The notes: generated by a model from the sequence alone, not told the origin. DNA of 64,000 bases from Nageia nagi (GCA_050084985.1 JBITNC010000001.1:194370001-194434000); one strand, 5' to 3'. Positions 12,971-25,442 are shown, numbered from the stretch's first letter. A program made the numbers and translations.

Positions 12971-13289
12971 TTCTTAGTTTCTTGAGCTATGTTGCATTTA
13001 CCAACTTTAACAATTTTTTTAGAAATATTTCATATTCTCTAAAATTGTTAGGATTTATGTTAATACCTCTTCTTTTAGCTTGATCCTTTTGTCAAATAAC
13101 CCTTCAAATGGAATTAGATTCTTTGGAATATTGTTATTATTCAATTGATTCACATCTTGTTCCTATAAATAATCTAGATCTTCTTCTTTAATAGTATGAC
13201 ACATAGACTACTATAATAGAAATTGATTGATTTGAGCTTCATCTTGGAAAACCTACCAAAAGTAGTCATTATTTAGAATAAAGGGTGTC

Positions 13290-13700
13290 TAAAAATGATT
13301 TGAACTCCTTTTCTTTGTAAACAATCATTTATGGGATAAAAAATGGCCCCCATTTGAGCTAAAGCATCATCTTCTAAATTGAACTTTCTAAGGATTGACT
13401 ATATATGTAGTGCTTCAAAGATTTTAAACAAATCCCATACACTATTTCTATAGGATTTTAGATAATGATGCTTCTCAGAATATTGTCTTGTAACCTGATT
13501 CACCACTAATTTTGATTCTCCTCAAATTATAAAAGTTGGCTCTAAACCAAGATAAAGGGCTTCATATTTAGCTACATTATTGGTGCATAACCATGTAAGT
13601 CTGTATGAAAACTTATGGAAGTTTTTAGTAGGATTAATCAATACATTCTAGTGCCTGATCCATTTTTGGATCTAGCTCCATCAAAGAACATCTCCCAAAT
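13290..13700 (-). pseudogene. G1 additional RNase H domain (RVT_3 type) between protease and RT
   Basis: Minus-strand translation gives MFFDGARSKNGSGT (about 13650-13692), then after a frameshift FSYRLTWLCTNNVAKYEALY (about 13555-13612), GESKLVVNQVTRQYSEKH and FNLEDDALAQMGA (about 13340-13385). This is the pattern of the plant/archaeal-type RNase H (RVT_3): FDGA with the first Asp, NNVAEYEAL with Glu (here Lys), GDSKLV with Asp (here Glu), and ADALA with the last Asp. It is distinct from the RNase H fused to RT at 11.6-11.98 kb. It lies after the protease and about 300 bp before the RT frame. Extra RNase H domains are known in Tat-lineage gypsy elements; this upstream position is the unusual point. 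It is a decayed copy. Confidence 0.82.
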
Positions 13701-13862
13701 CTCACCTTTTTTGAAGTCCTTAGTAGTGAGTTTGGGTATAAAAGAATCTAGTTCTATCAAATAGTAATTCCTAAACTTTACATCATGGATTGTGTTAAGC
13801 ATATTCATAGAATAGGGGTCCTCAGTCTGTAATTATTCTAATAACTAATCTATCTCCTCCAA

Positions 13863-14315
13863 CTAATTCAACATTACATTAATCTCCTCCTTTTTCTTGA
13901 CATGCACATCAATAATATTTCCATTATTGAGTCTAAACCTCTTATCTCTACAAGGAATTAGATAATGAGTATAGTCCATTGCTAGATAACCTCCTATCTT
14001 GATAGTGAACTCCCAAGATAGACATAACCCAAACAAAGGAGGTAGTTCAACCACTACAATTTCTTATGTAATAACCACAGAAGGAAACTTGTGTAATTTC
14101 ACAACTATATCTTTAATAATACCAATAGTTTTGATTGGTGTTGAATCTAATTGTAATACCATTGTATATGTCCTTATAAGGGGTAATCCCATGACATCAC
14201 ATACTACTTTAGGCATGATAGTAGTGGTTGCTTCGGATTCCAATAGATAATTATGTAACACACACTCTTCAATTTTTGAAGTCATATAAAAGGTTGGGGG
14301 CTTATTTTTTCCCAT
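13863..14315 (-). pseudogene. G1 retropepsin (aspartic protease)
   Basis: The minus-strand frame begins near 14315 with FYMTSKIEECVLHNYLLES and continues with EATTTIMPKVVCDVMGLPL, a flap-side VLQLDST and LPPLFGLCLSWEF, to IGGYLAMDYTH (about 13960). The family active site is a D-[ST]-G-A motif after hydrophobic residues (LLDSGAT); here it reads LLESEAT, so both the catalytic Asp and the Gly are lost. Only one stop (near 14060) interrupts the stretch. The protease processes the gag-pol polyprotein. It sits between gag and the extra RNase H, as expected for gypsy order apart from that added domain. Confidence 0.87.
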
Positions 14316-14899
14316 TCTCTAATACTTATATGTTTTAAACAAATTCAACACCCTATCCATGCCTTTATTTAATGCAATTAAAACTATTCTCAATAGGTCA
14401 ATTTGCCCAAGAATCTTTAATGCATCAAGCAAAGATACTCTAACTGGGGTTCTTTTTAATTCCTTAATAATATTGAAATTAGGAATAATTTGAGGCTTAC
14501 CATATTTTTCTACAAATTTTTGTTGAAATTATTGAGTATCATCCCTCCTTTGATGTTTGGTGAGTGAAGGGAATCATAATTTTTAGATGATCTAGTCACT
14601 AGCCTCATCAATTTTAGGCATATGTTTATCTTTTGAAACTGATAATTTATGAGGTAAAAATTATTTTAAAGGTGCTTTGTCTTTAGAACTAGTAGTGACA
14701 TTAGCTTTCTTGTTAGTCATCAAATACTGGTTCTTTTGGGGTTCAAAATTTCTATCTTGGTAATTTGATACATATGGCCTCTTTGTAGACCTTATCTATG
14801 TAGCAAAGATACTGATGTTAGATGGAGAAAAATTCATCAGATTGACATTTTGACTTACATCATTAGTCATACTAAGAGGAGGAATTCCCCCATTCCTTG

Positions 14900-15996
14900 A
14901 AAAATATTCTTGATATCAATAGATGGGATAGGATGTTTGCTCACGAGCATCATTACAAGCTAGGTATAAGCTCACAATTGTCCAAAAGAAGAGATTTGAT
15001 CCATATTTTCTACCAAGACATGATAATTTTGAAACTTTTCAATAGCTAGATATAGGAATCTTTTAGCATTATTTTATCTACTCAAAAGAGTAATTTGGTT
15101 AGCCATGTTTTGGCATAAGACTTTCAATTCTTGGATCTTGTTTTATGTTGGTACTACTTGATTTACTCTAGATTGAGATGGAGCAGGTAAAGCCGAAGGT
15201 GCTCTTGGGATAGGCAAAGCTAGAGGAAATTGTTGCACAAAAGAAAGAATATTAGCCAAAGGTGGCACCATATAGATTCCTTGAGGGATTAATACTTTAT
15301 TTTGAGGTAATATTGGAATGTATGGCATAGGCATTTAGCTTAGTAGTTTTCTTACAGAGATGAGATAAACTTTAGCAAATGCTGCTTGCCTATAAATTTT
15401 TGGAAATGTATTAACACCAGAATTTTGAATTTATAATGAAATATTTGGAGGGAAATCCATTAGGTAATACATCAATGCTTGAGATTTATAAAGACTATCT
15501 GACATCAAAACTCTCTTCCAAGACTTCTAGAACCTAATGTTGAAGTTTGAAATGTTTTCCTATTCATATCCTTGATAGAAGTGAATTGGGTTAACAAGGA
15601 GAAAGGATATCCTACTTCATTGAATTATAAAATAAAGGGCTCTACCAAATAAACCCATGAAGTAATATATCCATTAGCAAGGCCTCAATACCAATCGAGG
15701 GCCTTGCCCTTAAATTACTACACCAGTAGTCTCACCATAACATCATCATGCTAAATATTATGAATCTTAGCTAGATCGGCTACATCCACATAGTGCTCAT
15801 AAGTTGTTTTCTCTATTATTGCATCAAACTCTAGTAAAGTTTTGAAAACACAAATTGGGATATCATGTAAAGTAGATAAGGTTATGGGTACCCCATTTTT
15901 CCATGCAAGATAGATATTCAGATCTACATTAGACATGTTTGGAAGATAAAAAGGTACTGATTTATATGAAGTTGCTAAAGTACTGATACTACTCAA
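14900..15996 (-). pseudogene. G1 gag (capsid) region
   Basis: Translation on the minus strand from 15996 gives MSSISTLATSYKSVPFYLPN, IYLAWKNGVPITLSTLHD and, near 15640-15712, the Retrotrans_gag signature ALDWYRGLANGYITSW followed by FILQFNEVGYPFSLL. A Pro/Ala-rich open stretch at 15143-15334 (for example ALPIPRAPSALPAPSQS) is probably a spacer. Stops and shifts break the frame. Gag proteins form the particle around the RNA. I see no certain zinc knuckle. The segment lies just inside the 5' LTR, as expected. Confidence 0.8.
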
Positions 15997-16238
15997 AGAT
16001 TAAGATTTGATTAAGGTCTTTCTCTTCAAAATACCAAGTTATTTAAATTTTGGAACTTCTTTTGCTACCTTAGATTTAGATCTTGTCCACATACATTCTA
16101 ACAATAACACAAAACTATGGGTTCTCAAATGAAATGAAGACTATAAAAGATTTAGTTGTATACGTACCACCACTTCCACTTCCAATAGAGTTTTTAATAA
16201 ATTTTCATGTCCCACATAGTGTGCTAAAAAATATATAC

Positions 16239-17712
16239 TATTGATTAAGATTGTGTAATATATTCACCTATTACAATCTCAACAATAGTATATTGTGAAC
16301 AAACTATCTATGATAATATGATCTTCAAAGAAGGCTGGTTCCTTAAACATTGGGCATACAATATAAATAACAAGTAACTAGAAAAGAATAAAAAGGGTAA
16401 AAATGTGAGGAATAAAATAAAGAGATAGAGTAACAAAGAATGAAGCAAAGAGGTAAATCACTAGTTCAGCATGGGCTTTCATAATGTGTGAAACCTTGGC
16501 AAGAATCTAATGTAGCAGCCATAGAGTAAGACTTCATTCTCTTAATTATTTCTTAGCATGTATTTTACCATGTAATAAACATAGTTATTCCAAAACATTT
16601 CTATTCTTATTCAAGAAACATTTATTAATTGCCATAACATAAACAGACTAAGAATAATTGTAATAAGTGTTGGGAAAGAAAGGTCAATATAGTATTATAT
16701 TGCTAAGGAAATACCAAGGTCTTCAAAAATAAACACGAGGGGTAATACTAGGGATTCCAACCCATTTGCCTTATTACTACTTCTACTTATATAGAAAACA
16801 AAGTAACTATAATGTAACTAAAAAGATCAAATGGTTACATAAAAATGCCTCAAAGGGCCTAATCTTCTTTTTTAAAGTCTTCTTGATCAACAGTTATGTC
16901 TTTTGAATCTTTCTAACCACTTGCATCTTTCTCAAAATTATTTGTAATGGTTTGTAGCCTATGGAATTAGAAAGCTATTTTAGAAGTTATCGAGTACCTC
17001 TATTATGGTTCTAGAACATTATGAGCCTTTTTGAGCCTTTACTTTTATATATGCTTCTCTTTCAAACCTTTGCAATCATCCCAAAGATGGTAGTTTATAT
17101 ACCAGGCCTTTTCTACTTATTCTTTCTCTTAGGGCTTTATGTTGAATCAAACCAAAATTACAAATGCTCTTTGATGATGTCACTTTTCTTAGGCTTGGTG
17201 GTAAGAACAAAAATGGGACCTTCACACTTTGTGGTGTTTCCTTCAGGGCCATCTTTAACTTGGTTCATTTCTCCTCTATTTCATCTTCTCTGAGGGTTGC
17301 ATGTCTTGATGTCATCATCTCTCTCTAGGTTTGGTTATAAGATAAAAAGTGAAACTTCCATGCTTGAGGTGATGTCACATTGAGAAGTGTATTTTACGTA
17401 GCCATTTTTACTCTACTTCTCCCCAAGTTTGCTAGGTCAAGCAAACTCTAGTATTTTAAATTTTTTAGGTGACATCATTTTTTCTTGATCTCGAAAGGAA
17501 GAACCAAAATAAGACCTCTATACATCACAAACCTATCTGATGACATCATCTCCTGAGTCTAGTGATAAGACAAAAAATGAAAGTTTGCTACTTCACATGA
17601 TGTCATCTCTTAATCTCTAAAATCTCCACAACTACAAAAGAATGCTTTAAATATATTGAATACATTTCAAGGGGTCTTCCCAAAAAATTATAGAATTATA
17701 TATAAGTATATA
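16239..17712 (-). repeat. G1 5' LTR
   Basis: Second direct copy of the 1.5-kb LTR (compare 4710-6256). The copies differ by many substitutions and small indels, so the insertion is old. The right edge abuts LINE sequence at 17713, with a possible target duplication. Confidence 0.88.
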
Positions 17713-19130
17713 GAAGGTATGTATATACATAATGCCAAATAAGAATCTATCAAGTTTCATCACCCTCTAAAGCTTTAATTATCCATTTTTCACATAAAGT
17801 AAAACCTTGATTCTTAAAATAAAAAATGCCCATTCCACCAATGACATGAGGAAGGCAACAAATATCTCATGCCACTCTATGGAAACCTCTTTTTTGGCTA
17901 TCAGAATCCCAAATAAAATATTTAAGAAGTTTTTCCAATTTCTAGTAGCATGCCTTAGAAGGGACCTAACAAAAGGAATAGTACAAATGAGTAGAAGCTA
18001 ATATCTTCATGCAAATTTGGTACATTCCCATAAGAGAAAGCTTTTGATAGTCCAATACTCAAGATTTTTTTCAATCTTTTGAATAACAAAGTTCCAAAGT
18101 TGAGTAGGGGAAGCATAAAAGACAAAGGGAATACCAATAAATTTAAACACCTCACTAGGCGGAATCCATTTCTAGGTAAAGAGGCTAAGCCATTGAAGCA
18201 TAGATGTTGATGCCTATTTGAAGTAGAAAGTTTGTTTCCATTGAATACTAGATTCAGAGGCCAAACAAAAAATATTCAAACACTCTAAAGTTGTTCAAAT
18301 AGATTTCTCATCTTTAAGAAGAGTTAAAAAAGAGTCATCAGCAAAATGGCCATTAATGAGCTAGAAGGGGAACTTAGGAAAAGTAATTCCTTGAATCACA
18401 CCTTTTTGATCTTTATGTGCCAAAATATAATTGAAAGCCTTAATAGCTAAAATAAATAGGGAAGGGGCTAAAGGGCAACCTTGATGAATAGAGTGTATAA
18501 GGGTAATATAAGGGGACCAAACACCATTCATAGTAAGAACAATAAAGGCATATTAAAACAACATTCAGATTGATTGAAGAAAAATAAGGTCAAATCCAAG
18601 TGCCTAGAGCATGGATAAGATAAAGTACCATTCAATCCTATCATAAAATTTTTCAAAATCAATTTTAATAATAAAATCTTCTTGATTAAATATCCTTGTC
18701 CATTCCATGCCTTCCCAGATAATAATAACATTATCTAAGATATAAAAATCCTTTACAAAACTTATTTGCTCTAGCCGAAAAATCAAAGGAAGCAAAAGCA
18801 TAAGCTTAAGAGCTAAAAATTTGGCAATATTTTTATATATCATATTTAAAAAAGTTATAGGTCTATAGTTGGTAATGATTTTAGGGTCTCCTTGTTTAGG
18901 AATGAACTTGATATTACCTTTATTGATTAACTAGCCTAGAGATCCAATGGATATAGCTTCCTTATACACTCGAAAGAGATCAGAGCCAACCAAATCCCAA
19001 AATTATTTGTAAAAATTGTAGGAAAATCCATAAATTTTAGGATCTTTTTCATTAGCCATGTGGAAAAGAGAAGTATTAATATCCTTAAGATAAAGAGGAT
19101 GATCACAAATATCCCTCTAAGATTCAAAAA
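17713..19130 (-). pseudogene. LINE ORF2 reverse transcriptase domain
   Basis: Minus-strand LINE-type RT, with stops. It begins with INKGNIKFIPKQGDP (about 18890-18935) and RPITFLNMIYKNIAKFLALK, then QISFVKDFYILDNVIIIWEG, IIKIDFEKFYDRIEW (about 18620-18665) and GCPLAPSLFILAIKAFNYI (about 18430-18485). The catalytic block is GHFADDSFLTLL (about 18320-18352), keeping FADD. The thumb region IPPSEVFKFIGIPF follows, then decayed text to 17713. There the G1 insertion interrupts it; the zf-RVT continuation is at 3475-4709. The enzyme primes reverse transcription at nicked chromosomal DNA. Known plant LINE order (EN-RT-zf-RVT) is preserved once G1 is ignored. Confidence 0.9.
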
Positions 19131-19679
19131 GTTTTAGAGGTATAATAGAGAAGCATTCCTTAACAACATTTTTTTGAGCATCATTAAGAGATCGAGAAGA
19201 AAAAATTTGATGGTAATGGGCTACAAAAGTGTTAATAATATCAGGAAGGAGGTAAAATGGACCCCTTCTACTTGATTAACATGAAACTGAGTGGCATGAA
19301 TAGGAGGGTGAAGGTGTTTAAAAAATTCCTTAGAGACTCTATCACCCACTTTGAGGCAATTCATTTTAGCTTGGAGCTGAGCTCCTTTGGCTTCATACAA
19401 CTCAATTTTTCTAATTTTATGTTGTAAAGAATCAACATAAGCTTGATTAGGTTGACTAAAAGGACTAGCCTCTAGTCTAAGGGTGGCTCATGCAAGCTTT
19501 GATTGAAGGGCAATGCTACCTTTCCTTCACTTATTTGTGACCTCAACACCAAGGATACAAAGAGTATAAGTGGTCCTATTGATGGCATCATTACACCATT
19601 GAATCCACCTTGAAGTCCTAGAAGATCAAGGAATGAGATTCCAAATGCAGTAGTATGGGATCTCATGGAATCACTTTAC

Positions 19680-20560
19680 AGAAAGGAAACATTAAGATAG
19701 AACTATGAAGTGAAATTTCTATGGGAAGTGTGATCTTGAAATATGTCAAACAAGATAGGAGCATGATTATATAAGGTGGTACTAGGGACAACCATCACAA
19801 AAGGATTCAAAGGTGAAATATAAGTAAAATGGAAGGAGTCACTTTCTGAAAGCATAACATGATCCAACCTCTTAAGAACTCGAACATCACCATTTTAAAA
19901 ATTGGACCAAGTAAACCATTGAGATTCTAGAAAAACTTTAGGAGTGAAATCAAAATTTGGATTAAAGAGAATTAGTTTATTTTTAAAGAAAAACCAAGCC
20001 TCTCTTTCTCCTACATTCCACTTCTAGGGGGATTGACTTTTCTTATCTAACTACTTTTCCACCATATTGAAGTGCCTATAGAGAATCCAAGTGGAAAAGG
20101 GGAGTGACAAAGCAAGCCACCTACATAAAGTACACTTCTCATGCACATAATTGGATGAATAGATATTGATAATACCAAAGGGCTTTCCTTGTAAGTTCAA
20201 CAAGTCCCAAACTACTTGGTTGGAAGGGTCCACCCTCGAAGAAACAACATTCAAGCATCATATTAGAGAAATGAATGTGACAACACCTTTGCTCCCAAGA
20301 GAATGATTGGTATGAAAAAGGGCCCTTCAGATATAGGAAAGAATAAGTACACTAAAGAATGAAATATTAAACTTTAATCTCTTATAAATATACAAAATTA
20401 AGATTACCATACAAGTGAGTAGCATTGGATAACTCACTATGAACTATATATTTGTATACTAGATCCATCATTCCTATGATATTCTAGGAATAAAAAATTA
20501 TTAAGGGATATCATGGAATTGAAGATCCATGTTGTCCTCAAAGTCCCCTAAATTAGCTAA
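19680..20560 (-). pseudogene. LINE ORF2 endonuclease (AP/exo-endo-phos type) domain
   Basis: The minus strand reads SSRVDPSNQVVWDLLNLQ, then QGKPFGIINIYSSNYVHEKC (about 20130-20190), a WLALSLPFSTWIL stretch and RHFNMVEK (20051-20075), where the family usually has GDFNMV, so the Asp is lost. Further on come SQWFTWSNF and RLDHVMLSESDSF (about 19840-19875), the C-terminal Asp-His block, which is kept. This domain nicks the target DNA for LINE integration. Stops interrupt several places. The linker between EN and RT (19.2-19.68 kb) is readable as decayed protein, including GFNGVMMPSIGPL. Confidence 0.85.
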
Positions 20561-20639
20561 AGCCCCAAAAGCATTAACACCACCTTGAGAAAAATAAACC
20601 TGGTGGTGGGCATCAAACATATTTTGTCTCTTATCTGCA

Positions 20640-21870
20640 TGGCCATAAAAGGCCTCCCTAGGAGGGCTAGAAGAGTGATGTGACTTTAAAATTAAGCTTT
20701 ACTCTATTCCTTGAGCTGGAGGGGGAGTCAAGATAATAGAGAAAAATGAAGGCCTTGACTAAATGGAGGAACCAAAGGGTTTAGACATCATCAAAATTGG
20801 AATATCAACCTTTACCTGCTGGACAACTAGGGAGGTTGAGAGACACTTACATTTGCCATAATTGCAAGGGATATTGGTGGTTCTTTGACCAAAATAGGTT
20901 TTTAAGGAGAAATAATTGGCTCTTAAACTCAAGGTGGATGATTGTGATGGTTGGAAACCACTTTCCATTCATCATTGCCACCTTTGTAAGGAGCAGTTGG
21001 GGCTATAACTATTGGGATCTATTCTTAGAATATTCCCACCATAAGTGGATAGTCTTGAATCTTGTGAGTAGAGGATTGACAATGATAGCAAGTGTTCAAG
21101 AGGTTGATATAGACCACCCTTTTATGAAGAATTAGTTCTCTAATATGCACACCAATAAACTCTTGGAGATCATTAGTGAGGTCAAATTTCACATAAACTT
21201 GCTAAGAGGGTTGACCTAAGAAGAACCTTTCTAGTTCAAAGAAAATAACAGACCCTAAGGTTTTAGCTAGGGTACACAAATATTTCCAACATAAAAGAGT
21301 AACCCAAGAAACTCAACCCACATTGGGACTTCAATGGCAACCTCACTATCAATTGTAAATTCTCTATGGTAACTTTGTAATATTAGTAAGGAATTTTGGA
21401 CCATCCATAATCCTTTATTTAGCACTTTTTGAGCATGCATAGAGTTAGAAAAATGAAATAGAAAGTAACCCTTGGTGAGGTTATAAAAATTTTCTACCTT
21501 AATATCATAAGGGTATAAACTTGGCTAGCCTAAGAATGTAACAAGAAGTCATTGGAGATCCTACCTAGAAAATATCCTACCAAGGTATGCAATTCAATCC
21601 ATTGAAAATTAGCACTAAAATATTCTATAGGAATAAAAGTTTGAAGAACAAATCCTTTACCTCATTTTCCACTTTTGATAGAAACTTGTAGGGATGCTTC
21701 CTTGGTGCCATTGCTCCCTCCAACTACTTCACCCTCATGTGAAGAGTTGGAAAGGTGTAGGCCATAATAAAGGGTGGGGGAACCACCCAAGGTTGACACA
21801 AATGTGGTATCAAATCAAATTAAAATCCCATAGAATATTTGTAATAGGAAAAGTAGTGTGACAAGGAAAG
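20640..21870 (-). pseudogene. LINE ORF1: DUF4283-like domain and zinc knuckle
   Basis: Going down the minus strand, KVENFYNLTKGYFLFHF and SMHAQKVLNKGLWMVQN (about 21400-21500) match the DUF4283 N-terminal domain of plant LINE ORF1 proteins, followed by EVAIEVPMWVEFLG. A CCHC-type knuckle CYHCQSSTHKIQDYPL lies at about 21045-21091, with the last Cys changed to Tyr. The remainder to about 20640 is Ser/Pro-containing tail. The protein binds the LINE RNA. Multiple stops and frameshifts are present. The 5' end of the LINE is not sharply defined; recognisable sequence fades near 21870. Confidence 0.75.
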
Positions 21871-24190
21871 CAAAACCCTAAACTCCAAAACATGCAAAAG
21901 GTTCAACTCTCACTTATTTAATTTTTTCTTCTTCCAAATTTATTCCCATATATAACAAATTTAATTACTCACACATAACATAAATAATTTGCATAAAAAT
22001 AATTCTAATAATTTGAATGTGAGATTACAGATAATTTGAATAAGAGACAAGTTTGAGAATGATATCTCTCGACATTTTTTTATATATAAGGGGTTATATT
22101 AAAGCTAGTTATAAAATTAATTACATAGTAACTTACTGTTTGATTGATGATGCACTTCATGTCTTCCTCTTACTCCCCAAATAAAATATTTTAATAAAAT
22201 AGCAAGGGTGACCTTTATATACAAGACTTAAATAACACTTTCCTAAGGTGTTGAAGAATTTTTTTTTTCATTTTCTTAAAATTCATATATTCTTTTTATT
22301 AATTATTATAAAAACTTATATTTTGTAATATATTGTTTTATATTTAATGAATTATGATCTTATAAAACATTACCACCTCATAACATTAAAAATAAATTCA
22401 TCTTTTATAATTTATTGGGATAATTAAATATTGTGAAAATTTAAATATAATTATCCTAGAAAATATTTAAATTATTTTCTTGAATAAATAAATCTTATTT
22501 ATCATAGTAAAAATTCAAAATGGCTATAACTTTTAGCTCAAGTTGTTTGGGCCTTGGTGCCTTGGTTCTCCTTTAATATGTGTGTGCGTGGGGAAGGTGT
22601 TCCACCATTTAGTTGGCTTATTCTTTAAAAAAAAATCAAGATAGTAATAGTTTTTGGAATTATAAAATATTTTTATCATATGTTATCCAATGACCATATC
22701 TCATTAGTATAAAGAAATAAAAGAATGACACACTAACAAAAATTGATATTCATTTTTAATTGTTTAAATTTTACACCTTCTAAATTGTAGCAATTTATTT
22801 AGACATATTTTAATGTATTTTATTTCAAAAAATAATATTTATAAATATTAATTGAGACATTATATTTTCCTTTAATCCTTATTGTCATACTAAAAATTTA
22901 AGAAAATGGATATTTATAATTATTTTTCTTTTAATCCTTATTGCAATACTAAAACCTTTTATGAATTATGTCCTTTATTTGTATATGAGGTGCTAAATTG
23001 TGCAAGTATTCTAATGAATCAAACACTTATTAAAATAAATTCTCAAAATATATTTTTAAGATGAAAAATAAATTATTGGGAATATGAAAAATATCAATAG
23101 AATCTATCAATTACAATTATCAAATTTATAAGAGCATATACAAAGAATATTTATCTAAAGAGGAGACATTTGTTACCATACAACTTATGATATTTGAGGA
23201 TAAATCTTAAATCACATGATGATATTTGAGAGCAAATCCTAAATTACAAGATGTTGTTTGAGATCCTCAATCATAGGATGATAGATCGTGATGATTTTGA
23301 AAATAATGGTTTTCATTTTAATTAATATTATTATTATTGCATAAATTTTTTGAAGTGATCAAGGCTAATTATATTTTCTAGTTGTTTGGACTAGAACACT
23401 TAAATTTTGTTCATGCTATAACATCTACATTTTGAGGCATTTTTAGTAGAAACTTGGGAATTTGAAATAATGTACCACAACATTGGGTATTTTGGGATAA
23501 CATGCCAACATGATGGGTTTTTTTGGAAAGATTATTATTTTGTATTATGCAACTTTTGGAAGATATAGATTGATTTTATTTCTTTATGTAGTATTATGTA
23601 TATATTTTATAAACTTATGATAATTATTTTATTAAGATAAAGGGAATGAATTCCATATTAGGTATTATGGAAGTGCATCACATAACATCACAAATCTAAC
23701 ATTGGGTTCAACTAGGTAGATCTATCTAAAATAATATGCATATAAGATAATACTAAATTATATGATTTCACCTAGGTTAGTCTAAAATAATTCAAAATAA
23801 ACCAAAATTACTATTTTATATGAAATTTAATGAAGTCTTATGCTTCACAAAAATTGCTATTTTTTTATAAAATTTGATGATGTCTCATTCTTTGTGTAGA
23901 TACTAAAAATTGACTTTACTCAATTAATAATATCTTTTTCAAGATAATTAAATAATAAAATAAATGGACATAATTATTATTTTTTAAACTTGAAAAGGGG
24001 ATATTTTGAAAAGATCTTGAACCTTTTACAAAATAAATTATCAAATTGTCATTAAGGCTTATAGGAAAAACAAAAAATATCTACCCCTTAGGACCATTTA
24101 CATAAAAGCTTTATACATATTCTAGCAAACTTTAACAACAAAATTATTACAAAATAACTATAAATGTCAAAATTGTTCATTAATTTTAAG
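21870..24190. other. AT-rich stretch without recognisable gene
   Basis: No protein family is visible on either strand. A short tandem repeat lies at 23191-23282 (listed separately). The rest is AT-rich DNA with poly(T) and poly(A) runs. Confidence 0.5.
23191..23282. repeat. Three-copy 32-bp tandem repeat
   Basis: Units begin at 23191, 23223 and 23255, each starting TATTTGAG or TGTTTGAG and ending near a GATGA or GATGT. The third copy is about 4 bp shorter. Confidence 0.75.
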
Positions 24191-25442
24191 GTCCCACATC
24201 ACCTCCTAGTCATACAATAACTCAAATTTTTATCTTGATATATTCTAATTAGAGTTTAGCTTTCTTCATAGTCATATAATAGCTCAAACTACTCGCTAGA
24301 ATCCAACATCTCCTTAAGAGATTTAAAATTTTCTTATCAATTTTTAATTTCTAGAACTATTTTGAGCATCAACCATCCCATGAACCTTCTTTTCATATGG
24401 GCTTGTTTATTGGGATGCATTTGTATCTTTTTTTGATGTCATTTTTCCTTAATTTTTGCATCCCTAATAACCTCCTCAAGATGAATATTGACATATTATA
24501 GTTGGATTTTAGTTTCCTCCATATTCATACAATAGCTCCAACTACTTGTTAGAATCCATCATATCCTTAAGATATTTAAATATTTTTACCAATGCTTTCA
24601 CCTTTTAATTTTTAGAACTATTTTGAGCATTAGACATCCCATGAAACTTATTTGCCTATGGGATTATTTATTAGGGGTGGGTATGCATCTTTTTCTGATG
24701 CCATATCATCAAAACCATCACTTGTTACTTTCTTTTATAGGTCAATAAAAGCTTTTATCCCCTTACCCAACCTACACAACTTGTATTATATCTTATCTTC
24801 CTATTGATCATAATCCCTAGTATAGAGCCATACCTACCTTAACCTTCTTTACATATTCAATTATTCTTTCAATCTTACTAAATAAAAAATATAGAATATT
24901 TACCTTCTTATCCCAACATATATTATTTAGGAAGGTAACATGATATCATTGCATCCATGCTAGCTTAGAGGCAAGAATTAAATACTCTATTATTGTTAAA
25001 ACCACCTTGGGTTGAGGTTACAGAAGGGAGTCTTTAAATACCATTTTTTATCTCATCTTATTTTTTTACCCTTCATGAATAATTATCCATCTCTTTTGAA
25101 AATGAGTGCTTCTTTCACATGATCTTATCCTCTTTATTTGGTAACCCTAATATTTTCACTAGTAATTATGTGTTAATTTCAAACTTGCCTCCATAAAACT
25201 TAACATTTCTTGTCTCCTATATGGAATCCATTTTCTAGAACACTTCTAGAATAAATCCATCAAATTTATTCAAAATATACTAGTAGGCCATATTCTAAAA
25301 ATGCTCCTTAACCTCATCTACTATCACTAGCATTAAGGGATATTCCCTATGATATTTATGTTCCATAGTAAAGTTAATTAGTAGAGGGTCTGGATCCAAA
25401 ATATTATGTATGTCTTGTAGGACCTCCTCCATTAGTTGTTAA
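24190..25442 (-). pseudogene. Unidentified decayed coding stretch
   Basis: From 25442 downward a single minus-strand frame reads QLMEEVLQDIHNILDPDPLL, EHKYHREYPLMLVIVDEV, YILNKFDGFILEVF and KFEINT then LLVKILGLPNKEDK, with about seven stops in 130 codons. Most of these stops are TAG or TAA, where CAG or CAA would suit the context. Below 25000 the text continues in other frames into the tandem duplication at 24.2-24.7 kb. The phrase about a resident domain followed by ILGLP resembles retroelement-associated plant proteins, but I do not recognise the family and give no function. Absence of introns and the surrounding repeats suggest a transposon origin. Confidence 0.45.
24191..24720. repeat. 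Tandem duplication of about 265 bp
   Basis: Copies start at 24191 and 24461. They share blocks such as CATACAATAGCTC, AGAATCCA(A/T)CAT, ATTTTGAGCAT and CATCCCATGAA in the same order. On the minus strand both copies contain a similar peptide (KFHGMSNAQNSSKN versus KVHGMVDAQNSSRN), so the duplication may lie in decayed coding DNA. Confidence 0.8.

Larger units (their letters stand above)
4710..17712 (-). mobile_element. G1: 13-kb Ty3/gypsy LTR retrotransposon, Tat/Athila-like, inserted in a LINE
   Basis: Two direct LTRs flank, in minus-strand order, gag, protease, an extra RNase H, RT, native RNase H, integrase and a long post-integrase coding region. The LTRs begin TGTTGATTAAG (4710) or TATTGATTAAG (16239) and end TTTACA or TATATA, consistent with TG..CA ends. 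The 5-bp flanks GGAGG (4705-4709) and GAAGG (17713-17717) look like a target duplication with one change. The integrase precedes the post-pol region and no chromodomain is seen, which with the RT sequence favours the non-chromovirus (Tat/Athila) branch. All open frames are broken, so it is inactive. I could not identify a primer-binding site next to the 5' LTR. Confidence 0.9.

Noticed and set aside
20797-21135. Plus-strand open frame of 112 codons
   Set aside because: Lies opposite LINE ORF1 (zinc-knuckle part), which has clear family text on the minus strand.
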